Shown: one piece after another, positions 1-8,039 of the stretch
Position numbering within the stretch: the first letter of the stretch is position 1
Layout of the letters: every line of letters starts with the position of its first letter
Assembly: GCA_934201705.1 (NCBI GenBank)
Contig: CAKPXF010000016.1
Coordinates: forward strand, 1-54,242
Direction: 5' to 3'
DNA length: 54,242 bases
From: an uncultured Bacilli bacterium
GTDB lineage: Bacteria; Bacillota_I; Bacilli_A; RFN20; CAG-631
Notes under the pieces: model-generated
Told to the model about the DNA's origin: nothing
Database searches by the model: none
Seen by the model: the letters and a program-made list of their open reading frames with translations, nothing else
Translations under genes and position numbers: made by a program

Positions 1-70
1 CCGAGCACCAGTCGTTGTTCACATCATCACTTGGTGGTGTTTAATATATATGAGCTTGGCTCTTTTTTTT
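1..70 (+). ncRNA. Possible 3' end of a structured RNA, cut by the window edge
   Basis: No open frame with a start or SD is seen here. Bases 1-6 (CCGAGC) can pair with 53-58 (GCTTGG, one G-U), enclosing a hairpin near 7-37 (CACCA with TGGTG). A run of T follows from 62. This looks like the end of a folded transcript with a terminator-like tail. The family is not recognised: it does not match what I know of SRP RNA, tmRNA, RNase P or 5S. The call rests only on pairing by eye. Confidence 0.2.
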
Positions 71-83
71 TGCTTTTTTTGAT

Positions 84-112
84 TTGATAAATATTCAAAT
101 ATCGCATATAAT
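84..112 (+). promoter_or_regulatory. Strong sigma-A type promoter
   Basis: TTGATA at 84-89 and TATAAT at 107-112 are separated by 17 bases, close to the vegetative consensus. The predicted start is near 119, only about 10 bases before a strong intrinsic terminator (128-181), so the default product would be a transcript of about 60 bases. The next gene starts at 254 and has its own -10. Confidence 0.65.
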
Positions 113-127
113 AATTTAACGGAACGG

Positions 128-181
128 GAAGTAATATTACCTAAAGTATCCTTTACAGGTATGGGTTTACTTCTTTTTTTT
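128..181 (+). terminator. Intrinsic terminator or attenuator just after a promoter
   Basis: The outer stem GAAGTAA (128-134) pairs with TTACTTC (167-173). Inner stems are TACC with GGTA and TAAAG with CTTTA. A run of T follows from 174. The hairpin begins about 10 bases after the predicted start of the promoter at 84-112. It may end a small RNA or act as an attenuator for the gene at 254. Confidence 0.7.
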
Positions 182-210
182 CATATCAACTTTTTATTTA
201 TTTATTTAAA

Positions 211-219
211 TGGTATAAT
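211..219 (+). promoter_or_regulatory. Extended -10 promoter for the gene at 254
   Basis: TGGTATAAT at 211-219 is an extended -10 (TG one base before TATAAT). The -35 region is only T-rich. The gene start is 35 bases downstream, with a GAGGTG ribosome site at 241-246. Confidence 0.5.
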
Positions 220-253
220 ACTACTAAGCAAATAATAAAAGAGGTGAAGTTTA

Positions 254-1330
254 ATGGATAATGTACTTGATTATGTAAAATGGAGAGGCGATCTTACTTT
301 TGATGAGCATTCTTTTAATGAAATAGATAATTTAATTATGGCTGAGGTTATTTATGTTGACTTTAAAGATGCAATAGATGAATATCCATCAAAACACACT
401 AAAACTTATAAAGAAGCTGCTGATAGAGTTTTTGCTAATAAGGATGTTGATAAAATTGTTTTAGGATTAATTGTGCCAAACACAATTGTAAAGCTTGCTG
501 ATAGTATAAGAACTACTAAGAGGTTTTCAAATTTAAAGGTGTCTAATTATGTTAATATTATAGACATTCAAACTGCTTGCCAATTTGCTGCAATGTGTTT
601 CCATATTAATAAAAACTTAATATATGTTTCTTATAGAGGAACAGATGACACAATAATAGGTTGGCAAGAAAATTTAAACTTAGTAAAAAAAGGACCTGTT
701 GAAGCAGAAGTAAAAGCAGCAAAATATTTAAATGAAATTGCTAAATTGTTTCCAAAATGTGAATTAATTGTTGGCGGTCATTCAAAAGGAGGAAATTTAG
801 CTACATATGCAGCTATTTATTGTGATGACAAGGTAAAAAAAAGAATTATAAAGGTTTACAATAATGATGGTCCGGGTTTTTTAAAAGAAAATATAGATAA
901 TGAAAAATTTTTAAGTATTAAGAGTAAAATAGTTAGAATTATTCCTCATTGCTCTGTTGTTGGTTTATTATTAGATTCTTTTTGTGGGAAAACATATATT
1001 GTCTCATCTAATGCCAAAGGTGTTAATCAACATGATGCTTTTTCTTGGGAAGTATGCTTAAATCATTTCGTTAAAGTAAAAGATTTAGCGTTAAATGCCA
1101 AAAAATTAGATACAGCAATAACGAATATGATATCAAATTTAACAGAAGATGAAAGAAATGACTTAGCAGTAAATGTTTATAATTTTGTAATTGAATTAAA
1201 TAAAAATACATTAATTGATTGTCACAATGATCCAATTAGATTAATTAAATATTTAAATAAGATAACAAGTAAGAATAGAAAAATATTTATGCAATTAATG
1301 TATAATTTTATTAAATATAAGCAACTATAA
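254..1330 (+). CDS. DUF2974 (Mbeg1-like) alpha/beta hydrolase
   Basis: 358 residues. This family has a lipase class 3-like alpha/beta-hydrolase fold and is common in gut Bacillota; its substrate is unknown. The nucleophile elbow GGHSKGG is visible with Ser near residue 177, preceded by YVSYRGTDD (about 125-133), a typical lipase-3 strand and oxyanion region. NNDGPGF (about 205-211) is also conserved in the family. There is no signal peptide or membrane segment, so it is probably cytoplasmic. SD GAGGTG lies 7 bases before the ATG. The gene is monocistronic and ends at a bidirectional terminator shared with the convergent phosphodiesterase. The family call is secure; the reaction is inferred from the motif only. 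Confidence 0.85.
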   Translation: MDNVLDYVKWRGDLTFDEHSFNEIDNLIMAEVIYVDFKDAIDEYPSKHTKTYKEAADRVFANKDVDKIVLGLIVPNTIVKLADSIRTTKRFSNLKVSNYVNIIDIQTACQFAAMCFHINKNLIYVSYRGTDDTIIGWQENLNLVKKGPVEAEVKAAKYLNEIAKLFPKCELIVGGHSKGGNLATYAAIYCDDKVKKRIIKVYNNDGPGFLKENIDNEKFLSIKSKIVRIIPHCSVVGLLLDSFCGKTYIVSSNAKGVNQHDAFSWEVCLNHFVKVKDLALNAKKLDTAITNMISNLTEDERNDLAVNVYNFVIELNKNTLIDCHNDPIRLIKYLNKITSKNRKIFMQLMYNFIKYKQL

Positions 1331-1360
1331 AAAAGACGGAAATAAACTTCCCGTCTTTTT
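1331..1360. terminator. Bidirectional terminator
   Basis: AAAAGACGG (1331-1339) pairs with CCGTCTTTT (1351-1359), with A and T runs on the two flanks. It serves the DUF2974 gene (plus) and the convergent phosphodiesterase (minus). Confidence 0.85.
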
Positions 1361-1372
1361 AAATAAGAACTT

Positions 1373-2092
1373 TTACTTACTTACGCTTTTAATAATGTTA
1401 GAAGTAATAAAATCAACACCCCAAGAAGCATACTTATCAGCAACTTCTTGATTATCAACAGTCCAAATATTAACTTTTATATTGTTTTTATGGCATAAAT
1501 CAATTTTTTCTTTATCAATGCTGTTAAAATGGGCATCAACATCTAAAGAATATTTTAATAATGTTTCAAGGTGTTCTTCTTTAAATTCGCATAATAGCCA
1601 TTGTGCTTGTTGTGTCTTTGAAATTTCTCTTAATAATATTAAATCCTCTAGATAAAAAGAAATAAAGATGGTGTTATCAAGCATATTTAATGAATCTACA
1701 ATTCTAAGGATTTCTTTAATTTGATCTTTGTTAAATAATTGCTTTAATTCACATACAGCAACCTTATTATATTTTTTACAGATTCTAAAATATTCAATCA
1801 TTTCAGGAATTCTTAAATCAATTCTTGCATCATAATTGTCAGTATCTGTCAATAAGACATTTCTTACTAATTCAAAATTATTTTCTTCAACATTAATGTT
1901 AGTTCTATTATTTGTTACACGTGAAGTTGTTTCGTCGTGAATAATAACATAATGATTATCATTAGTTACATGCACATCAGTTTCAATTCCGTAAAATTCT
2001 TTTGTTACGCCAGCCGCAGTAAATGCAACTAATGTATTTTCTTTTTCAAGGCCTGAATATCCTCTATGGGCAATAAATTGTGTCTTTTTCAT
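1373..2092 (-). CDS. Glycerophosphodiester phosphodiesterase
   Basis: 239 residues, the normal length of the short cytoplasmic GDPD (UgpQ-like) family, which cleaves glycerophosphodiesters to glycerol-3-phosphate and an alcohol. The catalytic N-terminus HRGYSGLEKENT (residues 8-19), metal-binding ETDVHVTND and the HDET segment (about 53-56) are present, followed by VCELK and, near the C-terminus, VNIWTVDN. No signal peptide. SD AGAGGA is 8 bases before the ATG. The gene converges on the DUF2974 gene and is probably single. Phospholipid turnover is the expected role. Confidence 0.92.
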   Translation of the reverse strand: MKKTQFIAHRGYSGLEKENTLVAFTAAGVTKEFYGIETDVHVTNDNHYVIIHDETTSRVTNNRTNINVEENNFELVRNVLLTDTDNYDARIDLRIPEMIEYFRICKKYNKVAVCELKQLFNKDQIKEILRIVDSLNMLDNTIFISFYLEDLILLREISKTQQAQWLLCEFKEEHLETLLKYSLDVDAHFNSIDKEKIDLCHKNNIKVNIWTVDNQEVADKYASWGVDFITSNIIKSVSK

Positions 2093-2183
2093 TTCCGCAA
2101 TCCTCTTTTCAACAAATATTATAAACTTCTAATATGTTTTTTGCCATACTTATTTAGTAAAAATTGTTAAAAATATTAATGAG

Positions 2184-2288
2184 GTGATTATTATTTTAAG
2201 CAACAAAAGAAGAATGATTTATACCATATGTTTTTTATTATTATTAATTAGCATAATTATGGCAATAAATGCCCTAATTTTTGAATAA
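2184..2288 (+). CDS. Possible small membrane protein with a non-ATG start
   Basis: An open frame ends at TAA 2286-2288 and encodes a short basic stretch (SNKRRM) followed by one hydrophobic helix of about 20 residues. A GAGGTG ribosome-site-like motif lies at 2181-2186. The in-frame starts are GTG 2184, ATT 2193 (well spaced from the SD) or ATG 2214 (24 residues, no SD of its own). The topology (positive residues, then one helix) looks real, but there is no clear promoter and no known family. It may instead be chance coding in AT-rich DNA. Confidence 0.3.
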   Translation: MIIILSNKRRMIYTICFLLLLISIIMAINALIFE

Positions 2289-2324
2289 AATTGCAATTTA
2301 ATTATAGTGATTTATCTTAAAATA

Positions 2325-2333
2325 TGGTATTAT
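2325..2333 (+). promoter_or_regulatory. Extended -10 promoter
   Basis: TGGTATTAT lies 36 bases before the ATG at 2369, with no good -35 box. It matches other extended -10 sites in this window (211-219, 16523-16531, 30751-30759). Confidence 0.45.
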
Positions 2334-2368
2334 ATCTATGTGAAATTCATGGATAAGAGGTATACATA

Positions 2369-2674
2369 ATGAAATATAGAAATAAAATAATGTTGATAGT
2401 TTTACTGATTATTTGTATAGCATTTTGTGCGTATAAATATATTCCAATTATAGCTGATTTTATAAATAGACTATATGATGGTAAATATAATGCGGTTTTA
2501 CTTCCTTTAGTTATTATAGCTTTAATTACACTTATCGGAGTATTAGCAATTAATGCAGACAAGCAAAAAATTATCACAGAGAATGTTAATCAAGCGCTAA
2601 AATATGATAAAGAAAGCAAAATAATTATTGTTTATGAAAGCAAAAAGGGAGAAACTAATAATGAAAAAAGATAA
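2369..2674 (+). CDS. Small membrane protein, two helices
   Basis: 101 residues with predicted membrane segments at about 7-30 and 43-63, then a charged tail (about 64-101). Not recognised as a named family. The ATG follows AGAGG by about 10 bases. It overlaps the next small membrane gene by 14 bases, so the two are probably co-transcribed and translationally coupled. No motif suggests a function. Confidence 0.7.
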   Translation: MKYRNKIMLIVLLIICIAFCAYKYIPIIADFINRLYDGKYNAVLLPLVIIALITLIGVLAINADKQKIITENVNQALKYDKESKIIIVYESKKGETNNEKR

Positions 2675-3032
2675 TATGCTATTAACATTTTTGTGGGTTG
2701 GTTATGCAATTGTAGCAATACTTGCTATTATTTTTGGATATTTCAATTATAAGGATAATCTTACAACATACAATTTATATATCTTTTTAACAGTTTTAGT
2801 ATTAGCTATATTAATGATTATAATTTATGTCTTGAGTGTAAAAAATAGTGAAAAGAAAGCTAAGGTTATTAGAAATGTTTATGTTGATAAAACTACAACA
2901 ATAAATGGAAATAATGATAAAGTATCAATTATTCATGTTGATGAAGTTGATGATACAAATATAATTGTTAGTATTTATAAAAATAAAGAAGCGCCAACAG
3001 ATGTTATTGGTGCAATCAATAATGATAATTAA
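2661..3032 (+). CDS. Small membrane protein, two helices
   Basis: 123 residues from the ATG at 2661, chosen because AAGGGAGA sits just upstream. A longer reading from 2628 lacks an SD and would add a non-hydrophobic extension inside the previous gene. Two membrane helices (about 6-28 and 39-61) are followed by a cytoplasmic-looking tail. Function is unknown. It shares its architecture with the preceding gene, which it overlaps. A terminator follows 3 bases after the stop. Confidence 0.7.
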   Translation: MKKDNMLLTFLWVGYAIVAILAIIFGYFNYKDNLTTYNLYIFLTVLVLAILMIIIYVLSVKNSEKKAKVIRNVYVDKTTTINGNNDKVSIIHVDEVDDTNIIVSIYKNKEAPTDVIGAINNDN

Positions 3033-3034
3033 TC

Positions 3035-3060
3035 GATTTCATCAGTGATGAAATCTTTTT
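3035..3060 (+). terminator. Intrinsic terminator
   Basis: GATTTCATC (3035-3043) pairs perfectly with GATGAAATC (3047-3055) around a 3-base loop, followed by five T. It lies between the small membrane genes and pepF. Confidence 0.75.
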
Positions 3061-3078
3061 AAAAGAGGAGGAAAAAAT

Positions 3079-4842
3079 ATGAAATGGGATTTATCTTACT
3101 TATTTAAAACTTATGAGGATTTTACTAAAGCATTAAATGAACTAGATTCTTATGTTGAAAGACTAGCTTCATACAACAAAAAATTAAAAAATGAAAAGGA
3201 TTTTGTTGAATATTTACTATTAAGCGATGAACTTGATTTAAAACTATCAAGGGTTTTTCAATATGCTCATCTAAAAAGTGATTTAAACAAAAAAGATGTA
3301 AATGTGGCAAATGATTTACAAAGGGTATTCTTATTTTTAAATAAATTAATACAAGTAACATCTTTCGAATCTCCAGAAATTTTAGCAATTGGAGAAAAAA
3401 CTATTATGTCATTTATAGACAATAATAAAGAAATAGAGCAGCATAGATTTTCTATGGAAAAGCTTTTCCATATGAATAAGCACGTTCTTGATAGAAAAAA
3501 GGAGGAATTATTGTCATATTTTAATTCAACATCCTCAGCTGGAAGTGATTTGTATGACTCACTTGGGACATCTGATAGAAAATATAAAACAATAACTTTA
3601 TCAAATAAAGAAAAGGTAACAGTAACACAAGGGAATTGGCGTGGATTAATTTGCGATTGTAATAATAAAAATGATCGTAAAAAGATATTTAGAGCTATTT
3701 TTGATTATTATGAAGAAAATAAAAATACATTTGCTAAAATATATCAAACTGAATATCAACTTGATTTAGCAAATATGAAGGCTAGAAAGTATAAATCAAT
3801 TTTAGAGGCCCATTTATTTAATAATAATATTCCAACATCTGTTTATACAAATTTAGTCTCTGTAGCCTCAAATAACAACGAATCATTAAAAAAATATATA
3901 AAGCTTAGAAAAAAATATTTAAATTTAAGTGAACATTACTCATATGATAGATTTTTACAGCTTGCCCATTCTGATAAAAAGTATTCATATGAGGAAGCTA
4001 AAGAGTTATTTTTTGCTTCAATTGAATCTTGTCCAGAGGACTTTAAAAGTAAGGCAAGAGAAGTATTAAAAGAAGGTTTTGTAGATGTTTATGAAAGTGA
4101 TGGAAAAAGAAGTGGAGCATATTCCTCTTCACAAGCAAATCTACATCCATATATTTTACTAAATTATTCAAATACACTTGATGATGTATTTACTGTAGCC
4201 CATGAATCAGGCCATTCAATTCATAGTATGTATGCTATGGAAGCTCAACCAGCCCAATTACAGGGTTATACAATCTTTGTAGCTGAAATTGCTTCGACAT
4301 TTAATGAGCATATGCTTCTTGATTATTTAATGAATAATAAAGAACTTTCAAAAAATGAAAAAATTATGCTACTACAAAAAGAAATTGATGAGATTATGTC
4401 AACATTCTATCGTCAAACATTATTTGCTAACTATGAATTGGAAGTATCAAAGCTAGTAGAGCAAGATGAACCAATTAATCATGAGGTTTTATCTAATATT
4501 ATGATAAAATTATATAAACAATACTATGGAATGGATATTAAAAAAGAAAAGGTTAAGCAATATGTATGGGCATATATTCCTCATTTATTCCATACTCCAT
4601 TTTATGTATATCAATATGCAACAAGCTTTGCGGCAAGTTTTGCCTTATATGAAAACGTTAAGCAAAAGAAAAAGGATGCTTTTGAAAAATATGTTAATTT
4701 ATTAAAATCAGGCGGTAGTAAATATCCAATTACTCAAACAAAGGAAGCTGGCATTGATTTAACTAAAAAGGAAACATTTATGGCAGTTGTTCATAGAATG
4801 GATGAATTAGTTAATCAACTTGAAAAATTACTTGGAGAATAA
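3079..4842 (+). CDS. pepF: Oligoendopeptidase F (M3B metallopeptidase)
   Basis: 587 residues, slightly short of the usual 600. It is a cytoplasmic zinc peptidase that cuts oligopeptides of roughly 7-17 residues. The zinc motif HESGHSIHSM is at about residues 375-384, and the third ligand Glu lies in VAEIASTFNEH about 25 residues later. The C-terminal YQYATSFAASFALY segment is typical of PepF. No signal peptide. SD GAGGAGG is 8 bases upstream. An M18 aminopeptidase follows after 2 bases, so the pair probably degrades imported peptides to amino acids. Confidence 0.95.
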   Translation: MKWDLSYLFKTYEDFTKALNELDSYVERLASYNKKLKNEKDFVEYLLLSDELDLKLSRVFQYAHLKSDLNKKDVNVANDLQRVFLFLNKLIQVTSFESPEILAIGEKTIMSFIDNNKEIEQHRFSMEKLFHMNKHVLDRKKEELLSYFNSTSSAGSDLYDSLGTSDRKYKTITLSNKEKVTVTQGNWRGLICDCNNKNDRKKIFRAIFDYYEENKNTFAKIYQTEYQLDLANMKARKYKSILEAHLFNNNIPTSVYTNLVSVASNNNESLKKYIKLRKKYLNLSEHYSYDRFLQLAHSDKKYSYEEAKELFFASIESCPEDFKSKAREVLKEGFVDVYESDGKRSGAYSSSQANLHPYILLNYSNTLDDVFTVAHESGHSIHSMYAMEAQPAQLQGYTIFVAEIASTFNEHMLLDYLMNNKELSKNEKIMLLQKEIDEIMSTFYRQTLFANYELEVSKLVEQDEPINHEVLSNIMIKLYKQYYGMDIKKEKVKQYVWAYIPHLFHTPFYVYQYATSFAASFALYENVKQKKKDAFEKYVNLLKSGGSKYPITQTKEAGIDLTKKETFMAVVHRMDELVNQLEKLLGE

Positions 4843-4844
4843 TT

Positions 4845-6146
4845 ATGAGTAACATTACTAGTGAAAACTTATTAGCCTTTATCAAAAATTCACCATCTGC
4901 TTTTCATAGTATACTATCAATTGTAAAAGTATTAAATCGCGAGGGCTTTATCAGGCTTGATGAAAATGAAAACTTTAATTTGACTAATGGTGGCAAATAT
5001 TATGCTATTAGAAATGATTCTTCAATTATTGCATTTAAAATAGGCGAAGAGCTTGATAATTACGCATTTAATATAGTCGCTAGTCATTCTGATTGTCCAT
5101 CATTTAAAATCAAGCAAATAGAGCAATTAAAGGGTGAATATAATAGATTAAATGTTGAAGGATATGGCGGAATGCTTTGTGCAACATGGTTTGATAGACC
5201 ATTAAATATTGCAGGGCGTGTGATAGTTAAAGAAAATAATAAATTAGTAAGTAGGTTTGTTAACTTTAATCGAAATGTTGCTTCAATTCCTTCTGTTGCC
5301 ATTCATTTTAATAGACAAGCTAATGATAATGCTACTTATTCTTTAGCAACTGATATGTTTCCAACATTATCTTTAAATAATAAACCATTTAAAGAAATAT
5401 TAGCAAATGAATTAAATGTAAATGCTGATTCTATCTTACAGCATGATTTGTATTTAATAAATCATCAGGATGGCTACTTTTGGGGACTTGATGATGAATA
5501 TATCTCTTCTCCAAAACTTGATGATTTACAATGTGCATACACGACATTATTAGGATTTATAAAAAGTAATAACAAACATAATATTTCGGTTTATTGTTGC
5601 TTTGATAATGAAGAGGTTGGTTCAACTACAAGGCAAGGCGCAAATTCTAATTTCTTAGATACTATTTTAAATAGAATAAATACTGCTTTAAATAAAAATA
5701 GTGAAGACTTTTATAGGGCACTTGCTAATTCATTTATGATTTCAGCGGATAATGCTCATGCTGTACATCCAAATCGTCAAGAATTTACTGATAGTGAAAA
5801 CAAGGTTTATATGAATAAAGGAATTGTTATTAAATTCAACGCCTCTCAATCATATACATCCGATTCTCTTTCTAGTTCAATATTTACTAAAATATGTGAA
5901 AATGTAAATGTCCCAGTTCAATACTTTTCTAATAAAAGTGGAATTAGAGGTGGCTCAACATTAGGAAATATATCTAATAGTCATGTTTCTATTTTATCTG
6001 TTGATATAGGCTTAGCCCAGCTTGCTATGCATTCTGCATGTGAAACTAGTGGGACAATCGATAATGAATATATGGTTAGTGCCATTAAGGAATTTTATAG
6101 TTCAGTAATCCTATTTAATAAAAATGAAGTAATAATAACTAACTAA
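4845..6146 (+). CDS. apeB: M18 family aminopeptidase
   Basis: 433 residues, normal for M18 (aspartyl aminopeptidase-like). Metal ligands are visible in SHSDCPSFKI (about 79-88), KLDDLQ (about 225-230), CFDNEEVGS (about 249-257) and SADNAHAVHP (about 301-310), with the late His in LAQLAMHSACE. It removes N-terminal residues from peptides and needs two metal ions. It starts 2 bases after pepF, and its SD (GGAG) lies inside the pepF 3' end, so translation is coupled. A strong terminator overlaps its stop codon. Confidence 0.94.
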   Translation: MSNITSENLLAFIKNSPSAFHSILSIVKVLNREGFIRLDENENFNLTNGGKYYAIRNDSSIIAFKIGEELDNYAFNIVASHSDCPSFKIKQIEQLKGEYNRLNVEGYGGMLCATWFDRPLNIAGRVIVKENNKLVSRFVNFNRNVASIPSVAIHFNRQANDNATYSLATDMFPTLSLNNKPFKEILANELNVNADSILQHDLYLINHQDGYFWGLDDEYISSPKLDDLQCAYTTLLGFIKSNNKHNISVYCCFDNEEVGSTTRQGANSNFLDTILNRINTALNKNSEDFYRALANSFMISADNAHAVHPNRQEFTDSENKVYMNKGIVIKFNASQSYTSDSLSSSIFTKICENVNVPVQYFSNKSGIRGGSTLGNISNSHVSILSVDIGLAQLAMHSACETSGTIDNEYMVSAIKEFYSSVILFNKNEVIITN

Positions 6147-6169
6147 AAAAGGCGAGAAGCCTTTTTTTT
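6145..6169 (+). terminator. Intrinsic terminator after pepF-M18
   Basis: AAAAAAGGC, a five-base loop, then GCC and eight T. Confidence 0.85.
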
Positions 6170-6189
6170 GGCTCTTTAAAAGTAAAAAG

Positions 6190-6216
6190 AAAAGCTACCC
6201 AATTTAGGTAGCTTTT
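6190..6216 (-). terminator. Terminator of the guanine permease gene
   Basis: AAAAGCTACC (6190-6199) pairs with GGTAGCTTTT (6207-6216). Read on the minus strand it ends in a T-rich run and follows the stop at 6237. Confidence 0.75.
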
Positions 6217-6236
6217 TAAGTATCTATGATATTAAA

Positions 6237-7727
6237 CTAGAATTTAGTTGGAACAAAGAAGTAAACTAAGAATAATAAGCAAACAATGATACAAACAACT
6301 GAAACATCAAAGTGTGGCTTAACAGCATTTTCTTTATCTTTATTTGCTGCATATTTGATTAAATCAATAATGTAAGTAATTAATGAAATAATAACATATG
6401 TTAATAATCCAACTCCAATACCAGTTGTGATTGAATAAGCAAGAGGCATCATAGCAATTGTAAAGAATGTAGCAACTGAATCTCTAACTGAATCAACCTT
6501 TAAGTTAACTGCACCTTTAACCATTAAGCAACCAACATAGATTAAGGCACTTGCAGCAGCTGCTGAAGGAATTGAAGCAATTAATGGCATTAGGAAGATA
6601 GATAAGAAGAAACAAACAGCAGTAGTTAAAGCAGTTAAACCAGTTTTACCACCAGCTGCAATACCAGCACCACTTTCAACGAATGTAGTAACTGTTGAAG
6701 TTCCAAATAAAGCACCTGTACATGTAGCAACTGAATCTGAAATCATAATTTTATTGTAGTTTAATGGCTTATCATTTTCATCAACTAAGCCAACTGGAGA
6801 ACAACAACCAACTACAGTTCCCATAGTATCAAACATATCGATCATACAGAATGTAATAATTGTCATAATAATTCCCATAATGCTAGCGCCATGTTCTTTT
6901 GCAAAGTCCCAATTTAAACCACTTGTAAATGCAGAGAAGAATGTGCCACCATTATTTGGGTCAAATGAGAAAAAGCTTTTGAAGTTTTCAAAGATGTTCC
7001 AGCTAATACCATATGGATTCCAAGTTGTAATTCCAAGAGGAATACCTAAAATAGAAGCTAAAATAATACCAATAATAACTGAACCTTTAACACGGAAATG
7101 TTCTAAAACAGCAATTGAAAGAATACCAAACATACAAACAAGAGCAGCTTTAGTATTTAATTCGCCCCAAGCAGAAAATTTAACTAATTCTACTAATGTA
7201 TATTGATTATCAACAACTAAAGATGCATTTTGCATACCAATGAAAGCAATAAATAAACCAATACCAACTGAAATAGCTTTTCTAACGCTTACTGGAATAC
7301 CATCAAAGATTTTTTCTCTAATAGATACGCCTTTAATTGTTAATATAGAAAGTAATAAGAATAAAACACCTGAAATTAAAACTAAGAACATTGCATTTCC
7401 TAAAGTACATTGGAATGCACCCCAGCCCCCAATTAAGCCACCAACCATTGAGTTTAAACCCATACCTGGAGCTTGAGCTAAAGGCATCTTAGCTAAAAAT
7501 GCCATTAATAATGTACCAACGATAGCACCTAATGCAGTTGCGATGAAAACTGAAGACCAATTTGCACTTTCATTTCCAACAGCAATTTGATTAGGGTTAA
7601 CTGTTAAAATGTAAGCCATTGCCAAGAATGTTACAATACCTGCAACTATTTCTGTTAAAACTGTACTGTTTCTAGAACTAATTGCGAAAAAATCATCAAT
7701 TCTTTGTTTAAAAGATTTTTTTTCCAT
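6237..7727 (-). CDS. pbuG: NCS2 purine permease (guanine/hypoxanthine type)
   Basis: 496 residues, about 12-14 membrane helices, of the AzgA/PbuG branch of NCS2 nucleobase transporters. The N-terminus with EIVAGIVTFLAMAYILTVNP (about 27-46) is diagnostic for this branch, as are MFDTMGTVVG and the SGAGIAAGGKTGLTA loop. Guanine/hypoxanthine uptake is supported by the guanine riboswitch in its leader (7820-7882) with an attenuator (7747-7770). SD AAGGAGGA is 7 bases before the ATG. A cre box lies upstream of its promoter. It is transcribed alone. Substrate is inferred from riboswitch specificity plus family. Confidence 0.9.
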   Translation of the reverse strand: MEKKSFKQRIDDFFAISSRNSTVLTEIVAGIVTFLAMAYILTVNPNQIAVGNESANWSSVFIATALGAIVGTLLMAFLAKMPLAQAPGMGLNSMVGGLIGGWGAFQCTLGNAMFLVLISGVLFLLLSILTIKGVSIREKIFDGIPVSVRKAISVGIGLFIAFIGMQNASLVVDNQYTLVELVKFSAWGELNTKAALVCMFGILSIAVLEHFRVKGSVIIGIILASILGIPLGITTWNPYGISWNIFENFKSFFSFDPNNGGTFFSAFTSGLNWDFAKEHGASIMGIIMTIITFCMIDMFDTMGTVVGCCSPVGLVDENDKPLNYNKIMISDSVATCTGALFGTSTVTTFVESGAGIAAGGKTGLTALTTAVCFFLSIFLMPLIASIPSAAAASALIYVGCLMVKGAVNLKVDSVRDSVATFFTIAMMPLAYSITTGIGVGLLTYVIISLITYIIDLIKYAANKDKENAVKPHFDVSVVCIIVCLLFLVYFFVPTKF

Positions 7728-7746
7728 TTTTCTTCCTCCTTGAAAT

Positions 7747-7770
7747 AAAAAAATCCGTTTTTAGACGGAA
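7747..7770 (-). terminator. Riboswitch-controlled terminator
   Basis: On the minus strand TCCGT, a loop, ACGGA, then seven T. The 5' arm (TCCGTC, revcomp of 7764-7769) can instead pair with GGCGGA, which includes the 3' strand of the riboswitch P1 helix. Guanine binding would lock P1 and free the terminator, giving an OFF switch. Confidence 0.75.
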
Positions 7771-7819
7771 TCGTTTTTATAAAATGCAAAAAAGACTTAC
7801 ATTTTAAGATGTTCGATCC

Positions 7820-7882
7820 GCCATAGTCCTAAATTTATGGTTTAGGGTAGAAACTGCTTTCCATATTAAAGCGTTATATGAC
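7820..7882 (-). promoter_or_regulatory. Purine riboswitch, guanine class
   Basis: On the minus strand the conserved core is complete: GTCATATAA (P1/J1-2), AATATGG, GTTTCTACC (J2-3 region), CCATAAATT, then GACTATG closing P1 with GTCATA/TATGGC. The base that reads the ligand in GACTATG is C, as in guanine aptamers; adenine aptamers have T (GATTATG). The two loops (L2, L3) keep the kissing-loop pattern. It controls the NCS2 permease at 6237-7727. Confidence 0.93.
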
Positions 7883-7910
7883 TTTAGTCTTTGAAATTAA
7901 AGACACTATT

Positions 7911-7939
7911 ATTATAAAAAGAAATTAATTAAATTACAA
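7911..7939 (-). promoter_or_regulatory. Promoter of the riboswitch-permease unit
   Basis: On the minus strand TTGTAA (7934-7939) and TATAAT (7911-7916) are 17 bases apart. The transcript would begin near 7904, just upstream of the riboswitch. Confidence 0.65.
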
Positions 7940-7950
7940 CAACAAATTTA

Positions 7951-7964
7951 TGAAAGCGTTATCA
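7951..7964. promoter_or_regulatory. cre box (CcpA site)
   Basis: TGAAAGCGTTATCA fits the CcpA consensus TGWAARCGYTWWCW at all but perhaps the last position. It lies 12 bases upstream of the -35 of the minus-strand permease promoter, a position used for CcpA activation in ackA-type promoters. The inference of carbon control is mine. Confidence 0.65.
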
Positions 7965-7990
7965 AAAAAAATTAAATACATTCGAAAAGC

Positions 7991-8022
7991 AAAAAAAAAG
8001 AAACTATGTTTGACATAGCTTC
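7991..8022 (-). terminator. Terminator of the uracil permease gene
   Basis: On the minus strand GAAGCTATG pairs with CATAGTTTC (8014-8022 with 8000-8008, one G-U) and is followed by nine T. Confidence 0.8.
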
Positions 8023-8039
8023 CTTAAAATTATGGTATC

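Noticed and set aside
2347..2577. Minus-strand frame of 76 codons
   Set aside because: It lies opposite a membrane gene with SD and promoter; hydrophobic codons mirror into an open frame.
7820..7882. Adenine riboswitch
   Set aside because: The specificity base in GACTATG is C, as in guanine aptamers.
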